59,978 nt of DNA from Firmicutes bacterium UBA5559 (GCA_002425705.1 DIMT01000036.1:14339-74316); one strand, 5' to 3'. Shown: positions 9,263-19,496, numbered from the stretch's first letter. Translations and numbers: made by a program. The notes: a model not told the origin generated them from the sequence alone.

Positions 9263-10492
9263 ATGGACCGAATCATCCTTCACTGCGATATGAATAGTTT
9301 CTACGCTTCAGTAGAACTCCTGGACCATCCGGAGCTTCAGGGGAAACCGGTGGCCGTCAGCGGCAGCCCGGATAATCGTCATGGCATCATTCTGGCAAAA
9401 AACGAAGAAGCCAAAAGAATGGGGGTTCGAACTGCGGAAACCATCTGGCAGGCCAGATCCAAGTGTGCGGAGCTTCATTTTCTAAAGCCCCATCATGAAA
9501 AGTATCAGGCATACTCCCGGATGATCAATGAAATCTACGAATCCTACACCGATATGGTGGAGCCTTTCAGTATTGATGAATCCTGGCTGGATGTCACCGG
9601 AAGCACCCTGCTCTTTGGAAGCGGCGTAGAAATTGCTGATAAAATCAGAAACCGGGTATTACGAGAGACCGGGCTGAGCCTTTCAGCGGGAGTTTCCTTT
9701 AATAAGATTTTCGCTAAGATGGGAAGCGAATACAAAAAACCAAATGCCACCACCCTCATTAGCCGGGAAAACTACCAGGAGCTGCTCTGGCCCATGGATG
9801 CAGGTGAGTTGTTTTTCGTCGGTGCTGCCACAAAAGCCCGTCTTTATCAACACGGAATCAGAACCATCGGCGACATAGCCCGATCGGACCGAGGGTTTCT
9901 TCAATCCCTGCTGGGCAAGCAGGGGACCCAGCTCTATGATTATGCCAACGGACTGGAGAACAGTCCCGTGAGCAGAAGCTGGGAACGGCACAAAGTCAAG
10001 TCGGTGGGAAACGGCATCACCTTCCGGCGGAATCTGGTCAATATGGATGAAGTTCGCATCGGGTTGACGGCTCTCTCCGATACCGTATCCGGCCGGCTTC
10101 GAAAGGTCGAAATGAAATGCCAGGGGGTCAAGGTGGATATACGGGGATCAAGTTTCCGGACCATCAGCCGACAGAAACAATTGCCCAGCCCCACGAATCT
10201 TGCTGAAGAACTGATTCGGTCTGCCATGGAACTGGTTCTGGCTTCCTGGGATTTTCGAGAGAGCATCCGGATGCTCACCGTCACTGGAATCCAACTTTGC
10301 GAAGAAGAATCCTGTCAGCAGCTCTCCCTCTTTCCCAAGGAAGAAGAAGCCCGTCAAAAGTCGGAAAGCATGGAGCGTGCTATCGATGCCATCCGAAAGA
10401 AATACGGAGCCGGCGGAATTCAATACGGAGGATTGCTTGGAAATGACATCGGACTGGATTGGGACCGGATCGACGACATTCACGAGGAATAG
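9263..10492 (+). CDS. dinB: DNA polymerase IV (Y-family translesion polymerase)
   Basis: The 409-residue protein opens with the Y-family active site (LHCDMNSFYASVE) and has the second catalytic motif SIDESWLDVTG. A little-finger domain follows from about residue 240. Near the end QLSLF is a canonical sliding-clamp-binding motif, so recruitment to DnaN can be inferred. It makes error-prone bypass of damaged template possible. It is divergent from the stress-protein operon and ends at a clear hairpin, so it is probably monocistronic. Confidence 0.95.
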   Translation: MDRIILHCDMNSFYASVELLDHPELQGKPVAVSGSPDNRHGIILAKNEEAKRMGVRTAETIWQARSKCAELHFLKPHHEKYQAYSRMINEIYESYTDMVEPFSIDESWLDVTGSTLLFGSGVEIADKIRNRVLRETGLSLSAGVSFNKIFAKMGSEYKKPNATTLISRENYQELLWPMDAGELFFVGAATKARLYQHGIRTIGDIARSDRGFLQSLLGKQGTQLYDYANGLENSPVSRSWERHKVKSVGNGITFRRNLVNMDEVRIGLTALSDTVSGRLRKVEMKCQGVKVDIRGSSFRTISRQKQLPSPTNLAEELIRSAMELVLASWDFRESIRMLTVTGIQLCEEESCQQLSLFPKEEEARQKSESMERAIDAIRKKYGAGGIQYGGLLGNDIGLDWDRIDDIHEE

Positions 10493-10494
10493 AA

Positions 10495-10538
10495 AACAAC
10501 ATTCACGAGTCTGCATCAGGCCCGGAATGTTGTTTTTT
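10495..10538. terminator. Rho-independent terminator after dinB (possibly bidirectional)
   Basis: AACAACATTC (10495-10504) pairs with GAATGTTGTT (10525-10534), followed by a run of T. The opposite strand has a shorter T run and may also serve pfkA, which converges from the right. Confidence 0.85.
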
Positions 10539-10585
10539 GTGACTGGTTTGATTTTGTTTATCTCCTGATTATCAGCAAAAAGGAA

Positions 10586-11548
10586 TCAGATTGACAGAAT
10601 ATCAGCCAGGGCAAGGAGTTCTTCGTTAGTCCTCCGTTCCAGTTTTAGAGCGGTTTCAATATCCATATTAATGATTTCAGCCCCCCGAATACCGATGGCC
10701 TGACATCTCGTCCCATCCCGCAGCAGTTCGACTGCCCGGTAGCCCATCCGGCTGGCCAGCATCCGATCCTTGGCTGTTGGGGAACCGCCCCGCTGAATGT
10801 AACCTAAAACCACTGGCTTGGTCTCCATACCGGTTCGATCCTGTATCTGGGTCACCAGGTCTTCTGTGGAAATATCCACGCCCTCCGCTTTCATGATGAT
10901 GTTATGGAGACGGCCCCGGTTTCTGCCCTGAATCATTTTTCGGCAGATAGCATCCACGTCCACTTCCCGTTCCGGGGTCAGGATGATTTCAGCTCCTCCG
11001 GTCAATCCGGCATAGATAGCGATGTCTCCGCAGTGCCGACCCATAACCTCGATCACGGTGGTCCGCTCATGGGAAGAAGACGTATCCCGGACATTGCCCA
11101 AGGCAGATAGTACCGTGTTAACAGCGGTATCGAAGCCGATGGTGTATTCCGTATACGCTAAATCATTGTCGATGGTGCCTGGAAGGCCCATGATGTTGAT
11201 TCCTTCTTTTGCCAGCTGGAGTCCCCCGGTCATGGAACCATCGCCGCCGATGATGACCAAACCGTCTATGCCAAAGGTCTTCAGGATTCCCATCGCCCTT
11301 TTCTGGCCATCCTCCGTCATGAATCGCTGGCTTCTGGCGGTTTTCAGAATCGTTCCGCCCCGCTGCATGATATCGGAAACGGAGGATGCGTTCATCTCAT
11401 ACAAATCTCCGTCGATCAGACCTTCATAGCCTCTTTTGATTCCGTAGGGAATCATATCATTGTAGATCGCCCCTCGAACCACAGCCCGGATGGCTGCGTT
11501 CATACCAGGAGCGTCTCCGCCGCTGGTCAATACCCCTATTCGTTTCAT
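10586..11548 (-). CDS. pfkA: ATP-dependent 6-phosphofructokinase
   Basis: The 320-residue enzyme phosphorylates fructose 6-phosphate to fructose 1,6-bisphosphate in glycolysis. It has TSGGDAPGMNAAIRAV (nucleotide site), VIIGGDGSMTG and LPGTIDNDL, in which the aspartates are catalytic, and VMGRHCGDIA. Length matches bacterial PfkA. It starts two bases after the dnaE stop, with GGAGG overlapping the end of dnaE, so the two are co-transcribed and probably translationally coupled. Confidence 0.97.
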   Translation of the reverse strand: MKRIGVLTSGGDAPGMNAAIRAVVRGAIYNDMIPYGIKRGYEGLIDGDLYEMNASSVSDIMQRGGTILKTARSQRFMTEDGQKRAMGILKTFGIDGLVIIGGDGSMTGGLQLAKEGINIMGLPGTIDNDLAYTEYTIGFDTAVNTVLSALGNVRDTSSSHERTTVIEVMGRHCGDIAIYAGLTGGAEIILTPEREVDVDAICRKMIQGRNRGRLHNIIMKAEGVDISTEDLVTQIQDRTGMETKPVVLGYIQRGGSPTAKDRMLASRMGYRAVELLRDGTRCQAIGIRGAEIINMDIETALKLERRTNEELLALADILSI

Positions 11549-11549
11549 C

Positions 11550-14500
11550 TCATACCTCCAAAATAAATCCCGCCTGTTCCAGTTCCCGGTTCAGGCTGTC
11601 TCCGGTGCGGACCCACAGGTCCTGACCGGCTTTAAACTTTTTATTTGTCTGATCGATTTTAATATAGACCGGAGTCTCCCCTGGAAATCGGTTGAGAATG
11701 CCCTTCAGTTTCTGCAGGGCCGTTCCTTCCTCCAGTTCCATGGGAATCCGGATTTTAAGCGACGTCCCACGGACCGAACTGCTGATATCCCGAATATCGG
11801 AAATACCGTCCGCAATCAGTTTCGGCTGCTCATCTTCCTTAAAGTTCAAGGTCCCCTTGATGACAACGATCTGATCTTCCCGAATCAGGGAGATGTTTCG
11901 CTCATAGATGTTGGGGAATACGATGACTTCCGTTACCCCATAGAGATCTTCCAGATCGACGAAGGCCATCTGCTTGCTGCTTTTGGTCACCAGAATCTTT
12001 TTGCTGCTGATGATTCCGGCCATGACTACTTTCATGCCGTCCCGTATCCGCGGATTGCTTTCTGCATGCTGCAACTCTTCCGATGTGACCGTTGCCGTCT
12101 TTTCAATTAGATCCACATGGTCCTTGAGTGGGTGGCCGGTCAGGTATACCCCCAGCATTTCCTTTTCCAGAGCGATCAGGGTCTCCTTGGAAAATTCCTT
12201 CACATCCGGCATGGTGGCCATGGCACCGGGCAAGGACATTTCCTCCGCATTCATCTGAAAAAGAGAGATCTGTCCGTCGATGTTTTTCCGGCTGCTCGTC
12301 TGAGCCGACTCGATCAGCCCTTCATAAACAGCCATCAGCTGAGCCCGGTTGGGATGGAGACAATCAAAAGCTCCTGCCTTGATCAGGCTCTCCACCGCTT
12401 TTTTATTGATTTCATGGATATCGATCTGGTTGATAAACTGGAAGAAATCCCGGGGCATTCCTTTATCCCTGCGGAGCTTCAGGATGGCATCGATGACTCC
12501 CTCTCCCACATTCTTGACTCCCAGCAGACCAAAACGGATTTCTCCGTTGACTACACTGAATTTTTTACCGCTGCCGGCCACGCAGGGAGGCAGTACCGGA
12601 ATCCCCATCTCGTTGCAGTTGCGGATGTACTTGGCAATCTGAGCAGCATCCCCCATGACACTGGTCATCAGGGCTGCCATAAATTCCACCGGATAATAGG
12701 CCTTCAGGTAAGCCGTCTGGTACGCGATGACCGCATAGGCCGCTGCGTGAGATTTATTGAAGGCATATTCGGCAAAGCTGATCATCTGGCCAAAGATTTC
12801 TTTCCCTGCTGCCTCAGGAATCCCCTTGTTCTCCCGGGCCCCCTTCAGGAAATGCTCCTGCTCCTTCAGCATGACATCCATTTTTTTCTTGCTCATGGCC
12901 CGGCGGACAAGGTCGCTCCTCCCGTAGGAATAACCCGCCAAATCCCGGACGATCTGCATAACCTGCTCCTGATAGACCAGGCACCCATAGGTGACCGACA
13001 GGATTGGTTCCAGGCTTTCATGAAGATACTGGATCTTATCCGGGTTCTTTTTGTTTTCGATATACACCGGAATGGAATTCATCGGACCCGGCCGGTATAA
13101 GGAAATGCCGGCAACGATATCTTCAAAGCAGTCTGGCTTGAGGTTTTTCATGAACTGGGTCATGCCGCCGCTTTCCAGCTGGAATACCCCCTGGGTATTG
13201 CCGGCACTGATCAGTTCATAAACCTTTGGATCATCGTATTCCATTTTGGAAAGATTCAGCCGGAGTCCATGGTTTTCTTCGATAAGATCCAGGGCATCCC
13301 GGATGACGGTCAGGTTTCGCAGCCCCAGAAAGTCCATTTTCAGCAGACCAAGCTCTTCGATGGTGGTCATGGGAAACTGGGTAGAAATCCCTTTGTCTGC
13401 CACATACAGGGGGACATATTCACTTAAGCTCTTTTTAGAAATCACCACACCGGCAGCATGGGTTGACGCGTGACGGGAAAGCCCTTCCAGGGCCATGGCC
13501 ATGTCCAGGATCTTGGCAGCCACAGCACTGTTTTCCTGCATGGACTTCAGCTCCGGATTCATATCCAGAGCCTTTTGGATGGTCATATTCAATTCAAAGG
13601 GGATGGCCTTAGCAATAGCATCCACTTCGCCGTAGCTGACGTTCAGAGCTCTGCCCACATCCCGGACAGCGGCTTTCGCCTTCATGGTTCCGAAGGTGAT
13701 GATCTGAGCTACTTTGTCTTCCCCGTATTTATCGATGACGTAGTTGATGACTTCCTGCCGCCGCTCATAACAGAAGTCGATATCGATATCCGGCATGCTG
13801 ATACGCTCCGGATTCAGGAATCGTTCAAAAATCAATCCATACTTTATTGGATCGATGTCGGTGATCTTCAAAGCATAGGCTACCAGGCTTCCGGCAGCGG
13901 ATCCACGACCGGGGCCAACCATGATTCCGTTGGATCGGGCATAATTGATGAAATCCCAGACGATCAGGAAATATTCCACATAGCCCATTTTTTCGATGGT
14001 GTCCAGTTCATATCCAAGCCGTTGCTCCAGTTCTGCTGTTATGACAGAATACCGATCCTGAAGCCCGGCTCTGCAAAGCTCCCTCAGGTAGGTACTGTTG
14101 TCTCTGCCATCGGGGGCTCGAAAATCCGGAAGATGGAGCTGGCCGAAGATGAATTCCAGATTACACTGCTCGGCGATTTTCTGAGTATTGGCAATAGCCT
14201 CCGGGCATCGGATAAAAAGCTTTTCCATCTCCTCAGGAGATTTCAGATAGAATTGGTCGTTGGGAAAGCTCATTCGCCTTTCATCGTCCACATTGGTGGC
14301 CATCTGAATGCAGAGCAGGATATCATGAGCTTCCGCGTGTTCCTGGCGGACATAATGGACATCATTGGTGGCTACCAAGGGAATGCCTGTTTCCTGGCTG
14401 AGCCGCTCCATGTCTGGCAGAATCGCCAGTTCTTCCTCCAGTCCCTGGTCCTGAAGTTCCAGATAAAAATTCCCGGAGCCAAAGATATCCAGAAACTCGG

Positions 14501-14975
14501 TGGCTTCCCGGAGGGCGCCCTCGTAATCCCGGATCAACAGCCTCCGCTGGACATCTCCCGCCAAACAGGCGGAAAGGGCGATGATTCCCTCACTGTGGTT
14601 CCGGAGCAGGTCCTTATCCACCCGGGGCTTATAATAAAAGCCCTTCAGGTATCCTTCCGATACGATCCGCATCAGGTTTTTGTAGCCCTGCTCATTCTTT
14701 GCAAGAAGCACCAGGTGACCCTGATGCTTGTCTCTCTCCGGATCCTTATCCGTCATCGTTCTTGGCGCGGTATAAACCTCGCAGCCGATGATAGGCCGAA
14801 TCCCCTGCTTTTTGCATTCTTTATAAAAATCGATGACACCGAACATGGATCCGTGGTCCGTAATGGCCAGAGATTCCATGCCCAGCTCCTTGGCACGGGC
14901 AACCAGATCCGGGATCCTGGCCGCACCGTCCAGAAGACTGAATTCTGTATGTACATGCAGATGAGTGAATGCCAT
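11550..14975 (-). CDS. dnaE: DNA polymerase III subunit alpha (DnaE)
   Basis: The 1141-residue replicative polymerase has an N-terminal PHP domain (MAFTHLHVHTEFSLLDGA, ITDHGSMFG), a polymerase core with GPGRGSAAGSLVAYAL and the aspartate motif MPDIDIDF, a helix-hairpin-helix region (about residues 830-850), and a C-terminal OB fold (from about 990). Length is that of DnaE rather than PolC. It is the gene upstream of pfkA and follows pyk, an arrangement joining replication and glycolysis genes in Bacillota. Confidence 0.97.
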   Translation of the reverse strand: MAFTHLHVHTEFSLLDGAARIPDLVARAKELGMESLAITDHGSMFGVIDFYKECKKQGIRPIIGCEVYTAPRTMTDKDPERDKHQGHLVLLAKNEQGYKNLMRIVSEGYLKGFYYKPRVDKDLLRNHSEGIIALSACLAGDVQRRLLIRDYEGALREATEFLDIFGSGNFYLELQDQGLEEELAILPDMERLSQETGIPLVATNDVHYVRQEHAEAHDILLCIQMATNVDDERRMSFPNDQFYLKSPEEMEKLFIRCPEAIANTQKIAEQCNLEFIFGQLHLPDFRAPDGRDNSTYLRELCRAGLQDRYSVITAELEQRLGYELDTIEKMGYVEYFLIVWDFINYARSNGIMVGPGRGSAAGSLVAYALKITDIDPIKYGLIFERFLNPERISMPDIDIDFCYERRQEVINYVIDKYGEDKVAQIITFGTMKAKAAVRDVGRALNVSYGEVDAIAKAIPFELNMTIQKALDMNPELKSMQENSAVAAKILDMAMALEGLSRHASTHAAGVVISKKSLSEYVPLYVADKGISTQFPMTTIEELGLLKMDFLGLRNLTVIRDALDLIEENHGLRLNLSKMEYDDPKVYELISAGNTQGVFQLESGGMTQFMKNLKPDCFEDIVAGISLYRPGPMNSIPVYIENKKNPDKIQYLHESLEPILSVTYGCLVYQEQVMQIVRDLAGYSYGRSDLVRRAMSKKKMDVMLKEQEHFLKGARENKGIPEAAGKEIFGQMISFAEYAFNKSHAAAYAVIAYQTAYLKAYYPVEFMAALMTSVMGDAAQIAKYIRNCNEMGIPVLPPCVAGSGKKFSVVNGEIRFGLLGVKNVGEGVIDAILKLRRDKGMPRDFFQFINQIDIHEINKKAVESLIKAGAFDCLHPNRAQLMAVYEGLIESAQTSSRKNIDGQISLFQMNAEEMSLPGAMATMPDVKEFSKETLIALEKEMLGVYLTGHPLKDHVDLIEKTATVTSEELQHAESNPRIRDGMKVVMAGIISSKKILVTKSSKQMAFVDLEDLYGVTEVIVFPNIYERNISLIREDQIVVIKGTLNFKEDEQPKLIADGISDIRDISSSVRGTSLKIRIPMELEEGTALQKLKGILNRFPGETPVYIKIDQTNKKFKAGQDLWVRTGDSLNRELEQAGFILEV

Positions 14976-15012
14976 ATTGATTGATTCCTTTTTCAGCGGA
15001 CCTGCCTATTGA

Positions 15013-16461
15013 TTAGATTTCTTTTCCTACCACATGGATCCGCATCATGTTGGTATTTCCTGCAACCCCCACGGGCAGGCCAGCCGTAATGACCAGAACA
15101 TCCCCCCGCTTGATCTTTTCCCGCTTGGACAGGGCAATGACAGCTTTGGCAAACATATCCCGCTCGTTGTTGGTCTCTTCGATGACCAAGCACTCCACAC
15201 CCCAGCTCAGGGCCAGTCTTCTGGCCACTTCGGCTTTCGTTGTAGCCGCATAGATCGGTGTCTTCGGCCGGAATTTGGATATGGTGATGGGCGTGGATCC
15301 GGATGCCGTTGGGGCCAGAATGGCACGGGCCTTCAGTCCATAAGAGCTAGCCACGGTAGCATGACCGATGGCATTGGTAATGCTCTCATCCCGCAGGCTG
15401 ATGTTCTGCTTCATGACTTCTTCGAAGTCGATGTTCTGTTCCATGGTAACGGCAATCTCTGCCATCCGCTGAACCGACTCCACCGGGTACTTCCCTGCTG
15501 CCGTCTCCCCGGAAAGCATCAGTGCATCAGTACCGTCAAATATGGCATTGGCCACGTCTGCTACTTCCGCCCTGGTAGGCCTTGGATTCCGCATCATGGA
15601 GTCCAGCATCTGAGTGGCTGTTATGACTGGTTTTCCAATTTTATTGCACTTTTTGATGATTTTTTTCTGAACCAGGGGTACTTGCTCCTGGGGTATTTCT
15701 ACACCCAAATCTCCCCGGGCGACCATGATGCCATCGGCGGCTTCGATGATCTTATCCAGGTTCTCTATGCCTTCTGCGTTTTCAATCTTAGCGATGATGC
15801 GGATTCCTCCGCCTCCGTTATGCTTCAGAATGGTTCTGATTTCCTCTACGTCACTGGCTTTTCTGACGAAAGAAGCGGCAATGAAGTCCACTTCATTCTG
15901 AATGCCAAATAGGATATCTGCATAATCCTTTTCCGTGATAGAGGGAAGATTCAGCTTGATACCTGGTATGTTGACTCCCTTATTATTTTTCACGACACCG
16001 GTATTCTTGACCCGGCACTTCACACTTTTGCCGCTAATCTCCAGTACTTCCAGCTCAATCAGTCCGTCATCGATCAGGATCCGGTCTCCTTGGGAGACAT
16101 CATTGACGATTTCCTGATAGGTAACGGAGCAGATTTCTTCATTACCCATCACGTCTTCCGTGGTCAGGGTAAAAATCTGTCCTTCCTGAAGGGTGACCTC
16201 CGGTTTTTCAAATTTACCGGTTCGGATTTCCGGTCCTTTGGTATCCAGCAGAATGGCCAGATTGACCCCCATCTGCTCCCTAACTTCCTTGATCATGTCG
16301 ATTTTAGCCTGTTGTTCCTCATGGGAACCATGAGAAAAGTTCAGCCTGGTGACGTTCATACCAGCTTTCACCATGTTCCTCAGGATTTCCTTGTCCTGGC
16401 ATGCTGGACCGATGGTGGCTACGATTTTTGTTCTTTTAGTACCTTCCATTTTTCCCCTCAT
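15013..16461 (-). CDS. pyk: Pyruvate kinase
   Basis: The 482-residue enzyme makes pyruvate and ATP from phosphoenolpyruvate and ADP. Visible are TKIVATIGPAC, MNVTRLNFSHG, IAASFVRKASDVEEI, and the signature region KIGKPVITATQMLDSM. The C-terminal domain is normal, but the extra PEP-utiliser-like domain found in many Bacilli enzymes is absent. ATG 16461 has GAGGAG about ten bases upstream; an alternative ATG lies four codons in. The gene precedes dnaE by 37 bp. Confidence 0.97.
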   Translation of the reverse strand: MRGKMEGTKRTKIVATIGPACQDKEILRNMVKAGMNVTRLNFSHGSHEEQQAKIDMIKEVREQMGVNLAILLDTKGPEIRTGKFEKPEVTLQEGQIFTLTTEDVMGNEEICSVTYQEIVNDVSQGDRILIDDGLIELEVLEISGKSVKCRVKNTGVVKNNKGVNIPGIKLNLPSITEKDYADILFGIQNEVDFIAASFVRKASDVEEIRTILKHNGGGGIRIIAKIENAEGIENLDKIIEAADGIMVARGDLGVEIPQEQVPLVQKKIIKKCNKIGKPVITATQMLDSMMRNPRPTRAEVADVANAIFDGTDALMLSGETAAGKYPVESVQRMAEIAVTMEQNIDFEEVMKQNISLRDESITNAIGHATVASSYGLKARAILAPTASGSTPITISKFRPKTPIYAATTKAEVARRLALSWGVECLVIEETNNERDMFAKAVIALSKREKIKRGDVLVITAGLPVGVAGNTNMMRIHVVGKEI

Positions 16462-16493
16462 TCATCTCACACTCCTCAAAATACTTAAACTTG

Positions 16494-16679
16494 CTATTTT
16501 CCCCTTTTGCTCCGGCCCCTGGACCGGATATATTGAAATCCAAAATAGAACACGGTCAGTACGATGAGAATGGGAATCAACCCGTCATCGTCAGTGACAT
16601 TGAACATTTTGATCGCAAACAAAGCCCCTAATATAAAAACCCAGTAATAAAGAAACAATCCGATGATATTTCCGTTCAT
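16494..16679 (-). CDS. Small two-helix membrane protein, function unknown
   Basis: The 61-residue product has two hydrophobic stretches (IGLFLYYWVFILGALFAI and IPILIVLTVFYFGFQYI) separated by a short acidic DDD turn, and a strongly basic tail (RSRGRSKRGK). AAAGGTG lies just before the ATG, and it sits neatly between mscS and pyk on the same strand. I do not recognise a family. Confidence 0.65.
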   Translation of the reverse strand: MNGNIIGLFLYYWVFILGALFAIKMFNVTDDDGLIPILIVLTVFYFGFQYIRSRGRSKRGK

Positions 16680-16718
16680 CCAGCACCTTTCCTTTCAGAA
16701 ACAGCAGACACCATATCC

Positions 16719-17531
16719 TTATTTTTCTTTTTTCAGATTCACATCCAGCTGAGGGAAGGGAATCACGACGCCAGCTTTGTCGAAAGCCATCTTGACCTCT
16801 TCCTCCAGGTAATACTTCACATCCCAGTAGACCTCATTCCGGCACCAGACCTTCAGATCCATACCGATGCTGTTTTCAAAATGGCCTGCCACACCGATGA
16901 TGGGCTCCGGTTCCTTTAGAATATCCGGATTCCCTTCGGCGATAGCGGTCAGGATGCTTTTAACTTGCTGTATGTCATCATTATAACTGATGCTGAAGGT
17001 GCAGTCTACCCTGCGGAGGTCTTCCCTGGAATAATTGATCAGTACCGAGTTGGTCAGCTTGCCATTGGGGATGGATATCACCTTATTGTCAATACTCTTC
17101 AGTGTGGAATAAAGAAGATCAATGGACTCCACCTTGCCCGCAATTTCCAGAATATCGATATAATCTCCCTTTCGGAAGGGTTTGGTAATGATCAGGATGA
17201 TTCCTCCCGCCACGTTGGCCAGGCTGTCCTTCAGGGCCAGGGCAATGGCCACTCCGCCGGCACCCAGCACCGCAATGAAGGTGGAGGTTTCAATCCCCAG
17301 ACTGCTGAGCACCGCCACCGCAATGAATACCCCGAGGATTACCCGAAGGCCGTTGATGACAAAGCGATGCAGCGCATGGTCCATTTTGGATTTTTCCAGG
17401 GCGGAACGGCTGATCGCGATGATAATCTTCGCGATGATCAATCCGATGATCAGGATCACCAGGGCTTTTCCCATGGATATAAGGCCTGCCTTAACGTTCA
17501 GGGTTATTACTTCTCGCATCAACAAGTCCAC
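16719..17531 (-). CDS. mscS: Small-conductance mechanosensitive channel, MscS family
   Basis: The 270-residue channel has three N-terminal membrane helices. The pore helix shows the family pattern GAGGVAIALALKDSLANVAGG, here with alternating small residues, then KPFRKGDYIDI. A beta domain follows, with SIPNGKLTNSVLINYSR. It opens under membrane tension to release solutes. The start is GTG 17531 with AGGAGG eight bases upstream. It follows typA by 27 bp. Confidence 0.92.
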   Translation of the reverse strand: MDLLMREVITLNVKAGLISMGKALVILIIGLIIAKIIIAISRSALEKSKMDHALHRFVINGLRVILGVFIAVAVLSSLGIETSTFIAVLGAGGVAIALALKDSLANVAGGIILIITKPFRKGDYIDILEIAGKVESIDLLYSTLKSIDNKVISIPNGKLTNSVLINYSREDLRRVDCTFSISYNDDIQQVKSILTAIAEGNPDILKEPEPIIGVAGHFENSIGMDLKVWCRNEVYWDVKYYLEEEVKMAFDKAGVVIPFPQLDVNLKKEK

Positions 17532-17558
17532 AATGGTTACCTCCTAAAGTTCATTTCA

Positions 17559-19370
17559 CTATCGGCTGTTTCTTCGTCGATCCAGCTCCTTGAGCAGTTT
17601 TTTCCGAAGCCGGATATCGTCGGGAACGATTTCCACCAATTCATCGTCGTTGATGAACTCCAATGCTTCCTCCAAGGTGAATATTTTTGCCGGAGGCAGC
17701 TTGACCGCATCATCGCTTCCAGCTGCCCTCATGTTCGTTACTTTCTTTGCTTTGCAGGGATTGACCGTCATATCTTCATTCCGGCTGTTCATCCCTACGA
17801 TCATACCTTCATAAACCTTCGTTCCCGGTTCGATGAAAAGCTGAACCCGCTCACTGATATTATCCAGAGCATAGGGGGTCGAAATCCCTTCTTCGATGGA
17901 AATCGCAGCTCCGTTTGTCCGCTGGGGGATTGGGCCCTTGTGCTCTCCGAAGGAATCAAAACGCCGGACCATGGTACCTTCTCCCCGGGTATCGTTGATA
18001 AACTCGGTTCGATAACCCAGCAATCCTCGGGTAGGCACCAGATATTCCAGCCGGGCATAGCCGTTTTCACTCACCATCTGGTTCATCAATCCCTTTCGGA
18101 TATTGAGTTTCGAGATGACCGAGCCGGCATATTCCTCCGCTACGGTTATGATCACTTCCTCGATGGGTTCCAGCAGATGGCCTTTCTCATCCCGGTGCAT
18201 GATGACCTCCGGCTTGGAAACAGCCAGTTCATAACCCTCTCTGCGCATATTCTCGATGAGGATGGAAAGATGAAGTTCGCCCCGACCAGAAACCTTAAAG
18301 CTGTCGGTGGAATCGGTTTCCTCCACCAGCAGGCCCACGTTGACCTCCAGTTCCTTATCCAACCGTTCCCGAATATGGCGGGAGGTTACATATTTTCCAG
18401 ATTTTCCTGCAAAGGGAGATTTATTGACCATGAAATTCATGGACAGGGTGGGTTCTTCAATTTCAATAGTGGGCAAAGGTTCCGGCATTTTTTCATCGCA
18501 GATGGTTTCTCCAATGGAGATATCCGGGATTCCCGATACCACTGCTATGTCGCCGCACAGAGCTTCCTCCACCGGGACCCGCTTCATGCCCCGGTAAACA
18601 AAGACCTGATTGATCTTCCGATTGACAAGAGTTCCGTCGGATTTGGCCACCGCTACCGTCTGGCCCGTTTTAACGGTACCCCGGGTTATCCGTCCGATCC
18701 CAAGCCGTCCGATATAATCGTCGTAGGCCAGGGTGGATACCTGGAATTGAAGAGGCTCACCGGTTCGATCCGGATAGCCTTCCACGTGGCTGATAATGGT
18801 TTCGAACAAGGGCGTCAGGTCGGTGCTTTCTTCCTCCAGTTCCCTTTTGGCAATGCCCTGTTTGGCAATGCCGTAAAGAATTGGGAAGTCCAGCTGCCGG
18901 TCACTGGCATGAAGGTCCATGAAAAGTTCGTAGACCATATCCACCACTTCAACAGCCCGTTGATCCTTCTTGTCGATCTTATTGATCAGCAGGATGGGAT
19001 TAAGCCCCTGCTGAAGGGATTTCTGCAGGACGAACCGAGTCTGGGGCATGGGCCCTTCGCTGGAATCCACCAGCAGGATAACCGTATCCACCGTTCGGAT
19101 GATTCGTTCCACCTCAGATGAAAAATCGGCATGGCCCGGTGTGTCCACAATATTGATCTTGTAGTCTCCATGCATGATCGAGCAGTTTTTGGAGTAGATG
19201 GTGATGCCTCTCTCCCGTTCAATGTCATCGCTATCCATAACGCAATCCACCACTTCTTCATTGGCTCGGAAAACACCGCTCTGAGCCAGAAAGGCATCGA
19301 CCAGGGTTGATTTTCCCGCATCGACATGGGCGATTACGGCTAAATTGATGATTTTTTCTCGTTGATTCAT
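17559..19370 (-). CDS. typA: Translational GTPase TypA/BipA
   Basis: The 603-residue ribosome-binding GTPase has G1 AHVDAGKSTLVDAFL, the switch I region with RERGITI, G3 DTPGHADF and G4 NKIDKKD. It then has EF-G-like domains II, III and V, and the BipA C-terminal domain ending in a basic tail. BipA acts in ribosome assembly and stress adaptation. Length is standard. It is the first gene of the operon that continues into mscS. Confidence 0.97.
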   Translation of the reverse strand: MNQREKIINLAVIAHVDAGKSTLVDAFLAQSGVFRANEEVVDCVMDSDDIERERGITIYSKNCSIMHGDYKINIVDTPGHADFSSEVERIIRTVDTVILLVDSSEGPMPQTRFVLQKSLQQGLNPILLINKIDKKDQRAVEVVDMVYELFMDLHASDRQLDFPILYGIAKQGIAKRELEEESTDLTPLFETIISHVEGYPDRTGEPLQFQVSTLAYDDYIGRLGIGRITRGTVKTGQTVAVAKSDGTLVNRKINQVFVYRGMKRVPVEEALCGDIAVVSGIPDISIGETICDEKMPEPLPTIEIEEPTLSMNFMVNKSPFAGKSGKYVTSRHIRERLDKELEVNVGLLVEETDSTDSFKVSGRGELHLSILIENMRREGYELAVSKPEVIMHRDEKGHLLEPIEEVIITVAEEYAGSVISKLNIRKGLMNQMVSENGYARLEYLVPTRGLLGYRTEFINDTRGEGTMVRRFDSFGEHKGPIPQRTNGAAISIEEGISTPYALDNISERVQLFIEPGTKVYEGMIVGMNSRNEDMTVNPCKAKKVTNMRAAGSDDAVKLPPAKIFTLEEALEFINDDELVEIVPDDIRLRKKLLKELDRRRNSR

Positions 19371-19407
19371 TCTTTCCTCTTTCTTATACTGATTCTTTAA
19401 CCCAACT

Positions 19408-19436
19408 ATTATATCACAAAGGGTCCAGCCAATGAA
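19408..19436 (-). promoter_or_regulatory. Probable SigA promoter of typA
   Basis: On the minus strand TTCATT (19431-19436) and TATAAT (19408-19413) are 17 bases apart. The -10 is preceded by TGA, an extended -10 form. Confidence 0.6.
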
Positions 19437-19467
19437 GTTTTTTTTACGGGCACTTCAGGAGCTGGTG

Positions 19468-19496
19468 TTTCCCGGTCTTGCAGGTTGTGGTATAAT
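19468..19496 (+). promoter_or_regulatory. Probable extended -10 promoter of the methyltransferase gene
   Basis: TATAAT (19491-19496) is preceded by TGG, an extended -10 element. The -35 (TTTCCC, 17 bases upstream) is weak. It lies about 64 bases before the start codon. Confidence 0.5.

Noticed and set aside
13470..14984. Plus-strand open frame of 504 codons
   Set aside because: Antisense to dnaE, which is unmistakable.
16965..19121. Plus-strand open frame of 718 codons
   Set aside because: Antisense to mscS and typA, with no family resemblance; explained by codon bias of the real genes.
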